This document shows, in pieces, positions 34,801 through 41,557 of a DNA stretch of 64,000 nt (positions are counted from its first letter, which is position 1; every line of letters starts with the position of its first letter). The translations under genes were made by a program, and so were the position numbers. This DNA comes from Hominilimicola fabiformis (GTDB lineage Bacteria > Bacillota > Clostridia > UBA1381): contig NZ_JAJEQM010000005.1 of the NCBI RefSeq assembly GCF_020687385.1, positions 1 through 64,000 of the forward strand, written 5' to 3'. Below the pieces are notes generated by a model. It saw nothing but the letters and a program-made list of their open reading frames with translations, was not told the origin of the DNA and searched no databases.

Positions 34801-35154
34801 TCCTTATCTCTTGGTGGAGCAATATCTTATATTGAAACATCAGGGTTAGCCAACAATATTGATGCTGTATTAGAAGTTATGAATTTCATATACGATCATA
34901 TTATGTATGCCGAACTTAATACTAAGTCAGATTATTGTCAAGTATGTGGATATGATGGAGAGATTCAAATTATTGACAAAGACGGAGAACTAATTTGGGA
35001 GTGCCCTAACTGTCATAATCGGAATAAAGATAAAATGAATGTTGCAAGGAGAACGTGTGGCTATATAGGAACTAATTTTTGGGGAAGAGGACGAACCCAA
35101 GAAATAAAAGAAAGATATGTTCACTTAGATGATATTGAGGAGGAAGAAAAATGA
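31879..35154 (+). CDS. nrdD: anaerobic ribonucleoside-triphosphate reductase with intein
   Basis: Class III reductase, about 1091 residues of which 371 are an intein. An N-terminal ATP-cone (VIKRNCEQVNFDKSKI) is followed by the glycyl-radical enzyme barrel. Catalytic-loop residues FPNMG precede the intein and CRSFLSPY follows it, so the catalytic Cys is restored only after splicing. The C-terminus has CQVC...CPNC zinc ligands and the glycyl-radical motif RRTCGYIG. Starts at 31876, 31879 and TTG 31882 all lie behind AAAGGAGG; the last two have the better spacing. NrdG follows with a four-base overlap. It makes dNTPs from NTPs in the absence of oxygen, which fits an anaerobic host. Confidence 0.95.
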   Translation: MLQVIKRNCEQVNFDKSKISDAILKAMKNGSGIVKPKIAESIASEIEDECRNKQEVSISDIESMVYDKLITKKQRLTAKAYEGYRSIREFQRENENTTDEEITELLNGKSEYWNTENSNKNSKVLNTQRDYMAGIVSKDISRRFLLPPEIVQAHDEGIIHFHDIDYFGMNAMTNCSLINLADMLQNGTCINKVMIEKPHRFITACTIATQIILGVTSMQYGGATITLTHLAPFVRDSYEKYYDKYKSWGFKEEDCKMFAERDTKKEVSDGVQTFNYQCNSMSNSNGQSPFLSVFMYLGETTEYKKELAMIIEEFLKQRLMGLKNEVGVYVTQAFPKLLYVLEEDNIRPDSPYYYLTKLAARCSAKRMVPDYISEKKMKELKEGNCFPNMGCVDGKELITYKIKDNLYVESFERMWRRLSDSFRIEHQFSNDNPNLYMDLNDVKIYDTEKGFVTAKRIIRNISNDWLDINFSNGRRLLCTTDHVLTLRSGNNVQASNLKIGDKLLINSNQYTEETILFNTDKAWLLGFMLCDGCYQNNHVFASIAASDEDEIEEKFNTVFTKYFGLSTKTILQQRGIKGTYKDLCAIADENNGLQYAINYFTSKFEGINKANRRIPNEVFAWNYTAKLAFLAGMIDADGYINSFKKEKGYSVVQIGSTNKELALGQMALAQALGMPAKIYHNHYTKKNPDAIRYRVEFYPCDELINYIVCKKKYDNYIESEISGYNFESEVTQINPIHKTMYSYDVTTSSEHFEVSGIYSHNCRSFLSPYKNENNQYKFYGRFNQGVVTLNLVDVALSSEGDYDKFWELMEQRTELCHKALLCRHKRLEGTLSDVAPILWQYGAFARLGKGETIDKLLHNGYSSISLGYAGLYESVKYMTGKSHIDSKEGRDLGIQIMKFMNDKCTQWNKEHNIGFSIYGSPIENTTYKFAKCLEKRFGIIDGITNKNYITNSYHTFVREPINAFDKLAKESEFQSLSLGGAISYIETSGLANNIDAVLEVMNFIYDHIMYAELNTKSDYCQVCGYDGEIQIIDKDGELIWECPNCHNRNKDKMNVARRTCGYIGTNFWGRGRTQEIKERYVHLDDIEEEEK
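33049..34161 (+). mobile_element. in-frame intein with LAGLIDADG homing endonuclease
   Basis: The intein runs from Cys (CVDGKELITY) to the C-terminal HN of YSHN, followed by Cys+1 of the host protein, the pattern of a class 1 self-splicing intein of 371 residues. The late block HFEVSGIYSHN is intact, and the N-terminal DHVLTL block contains the expected TxxH-like TTDH. Two endonuclease motifs are present: LGFMLCDG and LAGMIDADG, both with their acidic residues, so homing activity is probably intact. Composition matches the phage. Confidence 0.93.
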
Positions 35155-35714
35155 GATATGCCTCTATCCGCAATCTTGATATTTCAAATGGTGAAAACGT
35201 AGGAGTGTCTCTTTTTGTTCAAGGTTGTCCATTCCATTGTCATAATTGTTTCAATTCTAATACTTGGGATTTTAATGGCGGCAAGGAATGGACGCCACAA
35301 ATAAAAGAACGATTTATACAATTGATTGATAGAGCATATATTAACAGAATATCTTTTTTAGGCGGGGAATGTTTAGCCGACCAAAATCTTCAAGAAGTCT
35401 ATGAACTCATTAAAGAAATCCGAAACTTATTCCCAAATAAAACAATTTGGTTATATACGGGATATTCTTGGGAAAGTATTATGAATTATAAATCTTGTTC
35501 ATCAGATGACTTTGATTATATAGAAGAAAGTTATGTTGATGGATTATATGAAATGCGAAAAAAGATTATTTCGTTATGTGACATTGTTGTAGACGGAGAA
35601 TATATAGATGAGAAAAGAGATTTGACTCTTAAATGGCGAGGAAGTTCAAATCAAAGAGTAATTGATGTCAAACAAAGTCTCGCCCAAAACAAGATTGTTC
35701 TATATTGTGACTAA
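35151..35714 (+). CDS. nrdG: anaerobic ribonucleotide reductase activating enzyme
   Basis: A 187-residue radical-SAM enzyme. The three cysteines that hold the iron-sulphur cluster are Cys26, Cys30 and Cys33 in QGCPFHCHNC; FLGGE follows as the SAM-binding GGE motif. It makes the glycyl radical on NrdD. The ATGA overlap with nrdD is typical of this pair. Length is as expected. Confidence 0.95.
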   Translation: MRYASIRNLDISNGENVGVSLFVQGCPFHCHNCFNSNTWDFNGGKEWTPQIKERFIQLIDRAYINRISFLGGECLADQNLQEVYELIKEIRNLFPNKTIWLYTGYSWESIMNYKSCSSDDFDYIEESYVDGLYEMRKKIISLCDIVVDGEYIDEKRDLTLKWRGSSNQRVIDVKQSLAQNKIVLYCD

Positions 35715-35715
35715 A

Positions 35716-35868
35716 ATGACAGACATAAAAACATACAACAGAATCAAAGACTTCATAGAAAGTCAATTTAAAGTGTATCTTACTCCGTATCAAGAAATGC
35801 TTCTACATTATTATCTTGATACGGAAGTTCAAGATAAATTATCTTCACTTTATGAAGATAGAAAATAA
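35716..35868 (+). CDS. 50-residue hypothetical protein
   Basis: An ATG just after the nrdG stop opens a short frame (DIKTYNRIKDFIESQFKVYL) that is helix-rich. No clear binding site is visible, so it would depend on coupling to nrdG. It ends at the hairpin that closes the operon. Coding status moderate. Confidence 0.45.
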   Translation: MTDIKTYNRIKDFIESQFKVYLTPYQEMLLHYYLDTEVQDKLSSLYEDRK

Positions 35869-35894
35869 GACCCCATATTAAAATGAGGTCTTAT
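35865..35894 (+). terminator. hairpin closing the nrdDG operon
   Basis: ATAAGACC (35865-35872) pairs with GGTCTTAT (35887-35894), extended by CAT/ATG after one mismatch. It follows the last plus-strand gene and precedes the end of a minus-strand gene, so it may serve as a two-way terminator, though the T-runs are short. Confidence 0.6.
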
Positions 35895-35897
35895 CAA

Positions 35898-36116
35898 TCA
35901 ATTATGGAGCTCTAACTCAGCGTTAACTGAAGCTCCACTGATTTTCACAGTTGCATTATGATAATGCAAAATGGTGCTGAGAACCATCCCTGTAAATCTG
36001 ATAATGCCTTTGAGTACAACGACTGTTAGGGCAAAAACAAATATCATTATTGCTATTAAAGCAATAAGCTGTTCAGGGCTGTTACACTGCACTGCAATGT
36101 TCAAAACATCTGACAT
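35898..36116 (-). CDS. 72-residue membrane protein, the only minus-strand gene of the element
   Basis: A minus-strand protein with one strong hydrophobic segment (IALIAIMIFVFALTVVVL, about residues 18-36), then an amphipathic and polar C-terminus (TVKISGASVNAELEL). AGAGG lies 7 bases before its ATG, and a near-consensus sigma-A promoter lies about 80 bases upstream at 36,198-36,227. A frame on the opposite strand is a shadow. Being transcribed against all its neighbours from a good promoter suggests expression in the lysogen; a role in superinfection exclusion or immunity is a guess. Confidence 0.65.
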   Translation of the reverse strand: MSDVLNIAVQCNSPEQLIALIAIMIFVFALTVVVLKGIIRFTGMVLSTILHYHNATVKISGASVNAELELHN

Positions 36117-36197
36117 TCAGTATCCTCTCTTTCTGTATACACTTACAAAACGGATTATGCTGAAACGAAGATGTGGTTTCGTAGCGTATACAAATAT

Positions 36198-36227
36198 ATT
36201 ATATCAAAATTTGGATATTGATGTCAA
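36198..36227 (-). promoter_or_regulatory. sigma-A promoter for the 72-residue membrane protein
   Basis: On the minus strand TTGACA (36222-36227) and TATAAT (36198-36203) are separated by 18 bases. The leader between it and the gene contains two GTATAC palindromes (near 36,132 and 36,185) and a GAAAC/GTTTC hairpin, candidate operator or structured 5' region. Confidence 0.65.
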
Positions 36228-36296
36228 TGTTGGAACATTCAAAGAACAACGTAAAGGATATATACCTGCTATATCCGAACGGGAGAAAGGAATTTA

Positions 36297-36884
36297 ATGG
36301 TAGTAACGAAAGGAAAAAGAACCGTAAGTTTAGTTTTAGGAAGTTTATTTTTTGCGACAAGTATGATTAATTCATATGCAATGCCAAATATAAGCGAAAA
36401 TGTGACGAATGACATAAGTGATGTATGGTCAGTTCACTATACAACACAAGTCATTGAGAAAGCATTAGAGCCAACTCCGTCACCAATACCTGAACCAACC
36501 CCAAGTCCTACACCGACGCCAACACCCTTAAATCAAAAAGCAGTAGAAACTGCAAAACAATATTTAGGCGTTCCATATGTATGGGGAGGAACAACATCAA
36601 GTGGGTTTGATTGTAGTGGACTTGTTCAATATGTCTATGGACAAATAGGTGTAAACATTAGCCGAACAACCTACACTCAAGTCAATGAAGGAAGATATGT
36701 GGCACGAGATGAATTGCTTGCTGGCGATTTAGTATTTTTCGGTGATAGCTCATCTCCACATCATGTAGGAATGTACATAGGAGACGGAATGATGATTCAC
36801 GCTCCTCAAACAGGTGACGTAGTAAAAATTGCAAGCTTGTCAGCAAGAAGTGATTATGCTACGGCACGAAGAATAGTTGAATAA
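36297..36884 (+). CDS. secreted NlpC/P60 peptidoglycan endopeptidase
   Basis: A 195-residue exported enzyme: signal peptide (TVSLVLGSLFFATSMINSYA), a Pro/Thr-rich linker at about 58-77, then the NlpC/P60 domain with Cys106 in DCSGLVQ, His156 in HHVGMYIG and His168 in MIHAP as catalytic triad. The family cuts D-Glu to diamino-acid bonds in peptidoglycan. The binding site is AGAAAGGAA; a short GGATATA/TATATCC hairpin lies just before it. It lies next to a membrane-anchored dUTPase, outside any lysis cassette, so use by the lysogen or at entry is conceivable. Confidence 0.9.
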   Translation: MVVTKGKRTVSLVLGSLFFATSMINSYAMPNISENVTNDISDVWSVHYTTQVIEKALEPTPSPIPEPTPSPTPTPTPLNQKAVETAKQYLGVPYVWGGTTSSGFDCSGLVQYVYGQIGVNISRTTYTQVNEGRYVARDELLAGDLVFFGDSSSPHHVGMYIGDGMMIHAPQTGDVVKIASLSARSDYATARRIVE

Positions 36885-36898
36885 GACAGAAAGGAAGA

Positions 36899-37510
36899 AT
36901 GATAAAAAATATGATAGCAACTTTTAATTCAATTCTTCTTATTATAGCTATTGCGTTGATACTGGTTCATTATTTTTTAGATAAACCAGAAGATAATCGG
37001 GATATAGCTATTTTTGGGAAAGTAAGCAAAGACCAATTTATAAACGATATGAAAGCCACTTTTGGTACAAAGTATGACTATCAACAGCTTTCAGACTATT
37101 ATGACATTTTAAAGCCTCCTACAAGGGCTACAAAGGGCTCTGCTGGCTATGATTTTGAAAGTCCAATTTCATTTGAATTAAAGTCGGGTGAAACAATAAA
37201 AATACCGACAGGTATCAGAGCAGTAATAGATGAAAATTGGGTGTTGAAGATATATTCGAGAAGTAGTTTGGGATTTAAGTATCGCCTATGGTTGGACAAC
37301 CTTACAGGAATAATCGACAGCGATTATTCAAACAGTGATAATGAAGGTCATATATTTATCAAAGTGACAAACAATTCGCTTGAAGATAAAATTGTAAGAA
37401 TCAATCGTGGTGACAAATTTGCACAGGGCATTTTCGTGCAGTATGGAACTGTAATTGATGATGATGTCGTTGAAGCGAGAAACGGTGGTTTTGGAAGTAC
37501 AAATAAGTAA
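36899..37510 (+). CDS. dut: dUTPase with N-terminal membrane segment
   Basis: A 203-residue trimeric-type dUTPase. All five motifs are visible: RATKGSAGYDF (76-86), SRSSLG (120-125), GIIDSDY (137-143), the RGDKFAQG strand (170-177) and the C-terminal NGGFGSTNK. The enzyme removes dUTP and supplies dUMP. Unusually, residues 11-26 form a hydrophobic membrane helix in front of the normal phage dUTPase start, which would begin near IFGKVSKDQF. No alternative start with a binding site is visible between the helix and the domain. Confidence 0.92.
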   Translation: MIKNMIATFNSILLIIAIALILVHYFLDKPEDNRDIAIFGKVSKDQFINDMKATFGTKYDYQQLSDYYDILKPPTRATKGSAGYDFESPISFELKSGETIKIPTGIRAVIDENWVLKIYSRSSLGFKYRLWLDNLTGIIDSDYSNSDNEGHIFIKVTNNSLEDKIVRINRGDKFAQGIFVQYGTVIDDDVVEARNGGFGSTNK

Positions 37511-37526
37511 ATTATTTTATACAGTG

Positions 37527-37551
37527 AGTAGGGTGTAATTTGCATCCTACT
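37527..37551 (+). other. hairpin between dUTPase and excisionase genes
   Basis: AGTAGG (37527-37532) pairs with CCTACT (37546-37551), extended inside by TG/CA. It could be a weak terminator or part of a control region for the xis-int unit. Confidence 0.4.
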
Positions 37552-37579
37552 TATTGTGCTACATAAAGAAAGGAATTAA

Positions 37580-37771
37580 ATGGATAATAAGGGGCAAGAA
37601 ACTATAGAATTGATATCGAGAGCAGAAGCAGCTCAGTATTTGAATATATGCTTATCAACTTTGGATAAGCTGATTAATGATAGAAAGTTCTACGGCAAAG
37701 TTAATATTGGACGTAGAGTGTTTATAGATAAAGGACAATTAAATAAATACATACAAGAAAATATGTATTAA
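37580..37771 (+). CDS. excisionase-like HTH protein
   Basis: A 63-residue protein of the MerR-like HTH_17 (excisionase) type: LISRAEAAQYLNICLSTLDK is the helix-turn-helix and GRRVFIDKGQLNKYI the wing. Small proteins like this next to a tyrosine integrase bend DNA at the attachment site and direct excision. It is preceded by AAAGGAA. It could also act as repressor of the integrase promoter just downstream. Confidence 0.85.
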   Translation: MDNKGQETIELISRAEAAQYLNICLSTLDKLINDRKFYGKVNIGRRVFIDKGQLNKYIQENMY

Positions 37772-37776
37772 TTGGT

Positions 37777-37847
37777 CAAATCACTTGAAGATGTTATTAT
37801 TGTGTGATATAATTGTAATCAAATAGTAATACAAATAAAGTGATTTG
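37777..37847 (+). promoter_or_regulatory. integrase promoter enclosed in an inverted repeat
   Basis: TTGAAG (37785-37790) and TATAAT (37808-37813) with a 17-base spacer form a good sigma-A promoter. CAAATCACTT (37777-37786) and AAGTGATTTG (37838-37847) are perfect inverted copies around it; the first overlaps the -35 box. They look like operator or Xis binding sites that control int. Confidence 0.65.
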
Positions 37848-37885
37848 TTTTGCCAACGTGAAAAAGAGAAAAGGAGGAAAATAAA

Positions 37886-39070
37886 ATGGCAAAACGATTC
37901 AACGGCGAAGGTAGTATAAGACAACGTACCAATGGCAGTTGGGAAGCAAGATATACTAATCCTATTACTAATAAGCAACAAAGTGTTTATGGTAAAACAA
38001 AACAAGAGGTTCAGAAAAAACTTAAAGAAAAATTACGTGAACTTGATGAAGTGAAAAAAGAGGAGGAATACAATCGAAACGGAGCAATTAACCCCAATAA
38101 AATAACATTGAATGAATGGTTCGATATTTATGTAAATAGATATAAAAAAGAAAGAGTAAAACCGCAGACATATGCTCAAATGATATCTCAATATAGAGTA
38201 CATATAAAACCATATATAGGAGATAATAAATTAAGAGATATTAATGTTGGCGATATTACAGACGTTGTTAATATATTAAATAAAAAAGAACTATCTAACT
38301 ATGTAATTAAAAATACAATATCTAGATTAAAATCGTGTTTTGAAACTGCATTAGAAGAGGACATTATTACAAAAAATCCAGTAAAATCAATTAATACAAA
38401 TGGATTAGGAAAGTCAGCTAACATAAGAAGATCATTAACTAATGATGAATTATATTGGTTCTTCAGAGGATTAACCGAACATAGCATTCATGATAAGTTT
38501 TTATTTCAACTAATGTTAACAACTGGTATAAGGGTCGGGGAATTATCCGCTTTGAGATGGAAAAATGTTGATGAGGATTTTAAATTTATCACTATTGATT
38601 CAACTTTGACTCAATATTATAACGATAAAAAGGAATATATAGTTGAGTATTGCACTCCTAAAACAGATAGAATTAGGAAAATACCCATTAAAGATGATGT
38701 TCAAAGTTTGTTTAAACAACATAAAACAATACTAATGGAAAAATATCATGGAAGAAAAATGACATTAACGGACGAAGATTTTGTATTTCAAAAACCAATA
38801 AAAAAAGGAATGTCACAAGAAAAAGTTCAACGAATTATTGATAGTATAAGAAATTATCTTGACAAAGAATATGGAATAAAACTTGAACGTTTTACACCTC
38901 ACTATTTTCGCCACACATTTGCAACTGTGGCTATTCATTCAGATATACCATCAATAGATATCCAGAAAATCGGAGGTTGGACTGACGGAGCAATGTTGTC
39001 AAAGGTGTATGCTCATAGTAACGAAGAATTAATGACAAATTCTATTAATAAACTAAACATCTCATTTTAA
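37886..39070 (+). CDS. int: tyrosine recombinase integrase
   Basis: A 394-residue phage integrase. The N-terminal AP2-like arm-binding domain (GSIRQRTNGSWEARY) is followed by a SAM-like core-binding domain (about 73-170) and the catalytic domain with Arg216 in TGIRVGE, Lys259, His339 and Arg342 in PHYFRHT, Trp365 and Tyr375 in VYAHS. Length and layout match Tn916/phage integrases of Firmicutes. AAGGAGG precedes the ATG. It lies at the right end of the element, 150 bases from lon. Confidence 0.95.
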   Translation: MAKRFNGEGSIRQRTNGSWEARYTNPITNKQQSVYGKTKQEVQKKLKEKLRELDEVKKEEEYNRNGAINPNKITLNEWFDIYVNRYKKERVKPQTYAQMISQYRVHIKPYIGDNKLRDINVGDITDVVNILNKKELSNYVIKNTISRLKSCFETALEEDIITKNPVKSINTNGLGKSANIRRSLTNDELYWFFRGLTEHSIHDKFLFQLMLTTGIRVGELSALRWKNVDEDFKFITIDSTLTQYYNDKKEYIVEYCTPKTDRIRKIPIKDDVQSLFKQHKTILMEKYHGRKMTLTDEDFVFQKPIKKGMSQEKVQRIIDSIRNYLDKEYGIKLERFTPHYFRHTFATVAIHSDIPSIDIQKIGGWTDGAMLSKVYAHSNEELMTNSINKLNISF

Positions 39071-39075
39071 AATCG

Positions 39076-39130
39076 TTAGGGTATAATTAGGGTAAATTAA
39101 AAATAATCACATAAAATTATTAGGGTAAAT
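39076..39130 (+). repeat. TTAGGGTA repeats, likely right attachment site
   Basis: TTAGGGTA occurs at 39076-39083, 39087-39094 and 39120-39127 (the last two continue as AAAT/AAATT). They lie between the integrase stop and the lon promoter, where the element must end. Repeats of this kind are typical integrase arm or core sites. Which one is the crossover core cannot be told without the left end. Confidence 0.55.
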
Positions 39131-39159
39131 GGCTTAAATATGCATATTAAAAATTTTTC

Positions 39160-39188
39160 TTGAAAATACAGTAGTATTATTATATAAT
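39160..39188 (+). promoter_or_regulatory. sigma-A promoter of lon
   Basis: TTGAAA (39160-39165) and TATAAT (39183-39188) with a 17-base spacer lie 30 bases ahead of the lon start. The element has therefore inserted just upstream of, and left intact, the lon promoter. Confidence 0.75.
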
Positions 39189-39220
39189 AGTAATATTAAT
39201 CTTATAGGAGTGAAAACGGA

Positions 39221-41533
39221 TTGGAAAAAGAACTAAAACGTGTGTCGGTAGTGCCAATGCGTGGAATGGTTTTGTTCCCTCATATGACGCTTAATTTTGA
39301 CGCGGCACGAGAAATGTCCATAAAAGCACTTGAAAGTGCTGCTGAAAATGATTCAATAGTATTCCTTGCGGCGCAAAAGGATTATACAATAGAACAACCG
39401 ACTGTTGACGATATATACAGTATAGGTACGTTTGCGGTTATAAAACAGGTTATGCGTATGCCCGGCGGTATAACAAGAGTTATAGTAAAGGGATTGGAAC
39501 GTGGAATTATTGAAAATTTCATTTCCGAAAAACCGTTTTTTGAGGCGGAAGTACAGGAATTTGACGATTTGTACGAAGAAAATCATCCTTTAAAACAGGC
39601 TTATATAAGACGGCTTAAAAAGTCTTACGAAGAATATTTCTCTCAAAATCCAAAACTTACAGCCGATAATTTTATGGCGGTTATGGGTATTGAGGAAATA
39701 GGCGAACTTTGTGATGTGATTGCCGCAAGTCTTGAAATTGACACAAAAGAAAAACAGGAAATTTTATCTGAATTTGATTCATATGACAGAGCGGAAAAAC
39801 TTATAATTACAATACAAAATCAGCTTGAAGTATTGAAGTTGGAGCAACAGCTTGCACAGAAAGTCAAAGAAAGAATTGACAAAAATCAAAGAGAATATTT
39901 TTTGCGCGAGCAATTAAAAGTGATACAGGACGAACTTGGCGATACCGACGGCATAAAGGCGGAAGTAGAAGAATATAAGCAGAAAATAAACAAATTGAAA
40001 ACCGTTAAGGATACGAAAGAAAAACTTATGAAAGAAGTTGACAGGTTTTCAAAGATGCCGCCGTCGTCGGCTGAAAGTTCGGTGATTAGAAATTATCTTG
40101 ATACTGTTTTAAGCCTTCCTTGGAACAAGCTGTCAAAGGAAAGCTTTGATATTAAAAATGCTGAAAAGATATTAAATGAGGATCATTACGGACTTGAAAA
40201 GGTCAAGGAACGCGTGCTTGAATATCTTGCGGTAAGACAGAACACAAAAGGCAAAAACGGTACGATACTTTGCTTTGCGGGACCTCCGGGAGTGGGTAAA
40301 ACGTCGGTTGCAAAGTCAATCGCACGTTCGCTCGGCAGAAAATATGTCAGAATATCTCTCGGCGGTATTCACGACGAATCAGATATAAGAGGTCACAGAA
40401 AGACTTACATAGGCGCTATGGAGGGCAGAATTATAGCGGCAATGAAAGAGGCAAAAACAAAAAATCCGCTTATTTTGCTTGACGAAATTGATAAAATGGG
40501 TGCGGATTATAAAGGTGATCCGTCAGCCGCACTTTTGGAAGTGCTTGACTATGAACAAAACGGAACATTCCGCGACCATTATATTGAAGTACCGTTTGAT
40601 TTGTCACAGGTGTTGTTTATCACAACAGCAAATTCACTTGATACGGTTTCAAGACCGTTGCTTGACAGAATGGAAATCATTGAACTTTCGGGTTATACAA
40701 GCAATGAAAAATTCCATATTGCAAAGGATTATCTTGTGAAGAAATCTATGAAAAATAATGGACTTGATGACAATGATTTGACAATTTCAGATGACGCGAT
40801 TGAGGCTGTAATCGGATATTACACTCGTGAGGCAGGCGTCAGAAAACTTGAACAGCAAATAGGTAAGATATGCCGTAAGGCGGTTAAGAAACTTCTTGAA
40901 AACACCGAAAGACCGATAGAGGTTACAAAGCAAAATCTTGAGGAATATCTCGGTAAGGAACGTTTCCATTTTGAAAAAATGAATGAGCAGGACGAAATAG
41001 GTGTTGCAAGAGGATTGGCTTGGACGTCGGTAGGCGGTGACACGCTGTCGATAGAAGTTAACGTTATGCCGGGAAGCGGAAAAGTCGAACTTACAGGTAA
41101 GCTCGGCGATGTTATGAAAGAAAGTGCAATGGCGGCAATCAGCTACATAAGAGCAAATTCACAAAAACTCGGTATTGCGGAAAATTTCCATAAAACAAAG
41201 GATATACATATTCACGTGCCGGAAGGCGCAGTACCGAAAGACGGTCCGTCAGCCGGAATAACAATGGCAACGGCAGTTGTATCGGCGCTTACAAAAAATC
41301 CTGTAAGAAACGATATTGCAATGACCGGTGAAATCACGCTTAGAGGCAGAGTTCTTCCGATAGGCGGTTTGAAAGAAAAGTCGCTTGCGGCATTCAGAGC
41401 AGGAATAACCGATATTATTATTCCGAACGAAAACAAAGCCGATATAGACGATGTCCCTAAGGAAGTAAGAAGCAAAATCAATTTCATACCTGTAAAGAGT
41501 ATGGATACTGTACTTGAAAATGCTTTGAGATAA
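39221..41533 (+). CDS. lon: ATP-dependent protease Lon
   Basis: A 770-residue LonA protease with TTG start behind TAGGAG. The N-terminal substrate domain (VVPMRGMVLFPHMTLNFD) is followed by a coiled-coil region, the AAA+ domain with Walker A GPPGVGKTS (about 356) and Walker B ILLDEIDKMG, and the C-terminal protease with the Ser in KDGPSAG (about 678) and Lys in GGLKEKSLA (about 721). It degrades damaged and regulatory proteins. It is followed by ysxC, as in Bacillus and Clostridia. The prophage lies just upstream. Confidence 0.98.
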   Translation: MEKELKRVSVVPMRGMVLFPHMTLNFDAAREMSIKALESAAENDSIVFLAAQKDYTIEQPTVDDIYSIGTFAVIKQVMRMPGGITRVIVKGLERGIIENFISEKPFFEAEVQEFDDLYEENHPLKQAYIRRLKKSYEEYFSQNPKLTADNFMAVMGIEEIGELCDVIAASLEIDTKEKQEILSEFDSYDRAEKLIITIQNQLEVLKLEQQLAQKVKERIDKNQREYFLREQLKVIQDELGDTDGIKAEVEEYKQKINKLKTVKDTKEKLMKEVDRFSKMPPSSAESSVIRNYLDTVLSLPWNKLSKESFDIKNAEKILNEDHYGLEKVKERVLEYLAVRQNTKGKNGTILCFAGPPGVGKTSVAKSIARSLGRKYVRISLGGIHDESDIRGHRKTYIGAMEGRIIAAMKEAKTKNPLILLDEIDKMGADYKGDPSAALLEVLDYEQNGTFRDHYIEVPFDLSQVLFITTANSLDTVSRPLLDRMEIIELSGYTSNEKFHIAKDYLVKKSMKNNGLDDNDLTISDDAIEAVIGYYTREAGVRKLEQQIGKICRKAVKKLLENTERPIEVTKQNLEEYLGKERFHFEKMNEQDEIGVARGLAWTSVGGDTLSIEVNVMPGSGKVELTGKLGDVMKESAMAAISYIRANSQKLGIAENFHKTKDIHIHVPEGAVPKDGPSAGITMATAVVSALTKNPVRNDIAMTGEITLRGRVLPIGGLKEKSLAAFRAGITDIIIPNENKADIDDVPKEVRSKINFIPVKSMDTVLENALR

Positions 41534-41557
41534 GTGAAGAAAGGAATGATATAAATT

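Noticed and set aside
35971-36297. Plus-strand frame of 108 codons
   Set aside because: It covers the minus-strand membrane gene, which has a better binding site, promoter and protein-like hydrophobic pattern.
1-39070. tRNA genes inside the element
   Set aside because: No cloverleaf with a GGTTCGA-type T-arm was found by eye on either strand; a covariance search would be needed to be certain.
1-39070. Integrative conjugative element
   Set aside because: No relaxase, coupling protein or type IV secretion genes were seen in 39 kb; the gene content is phage-like.
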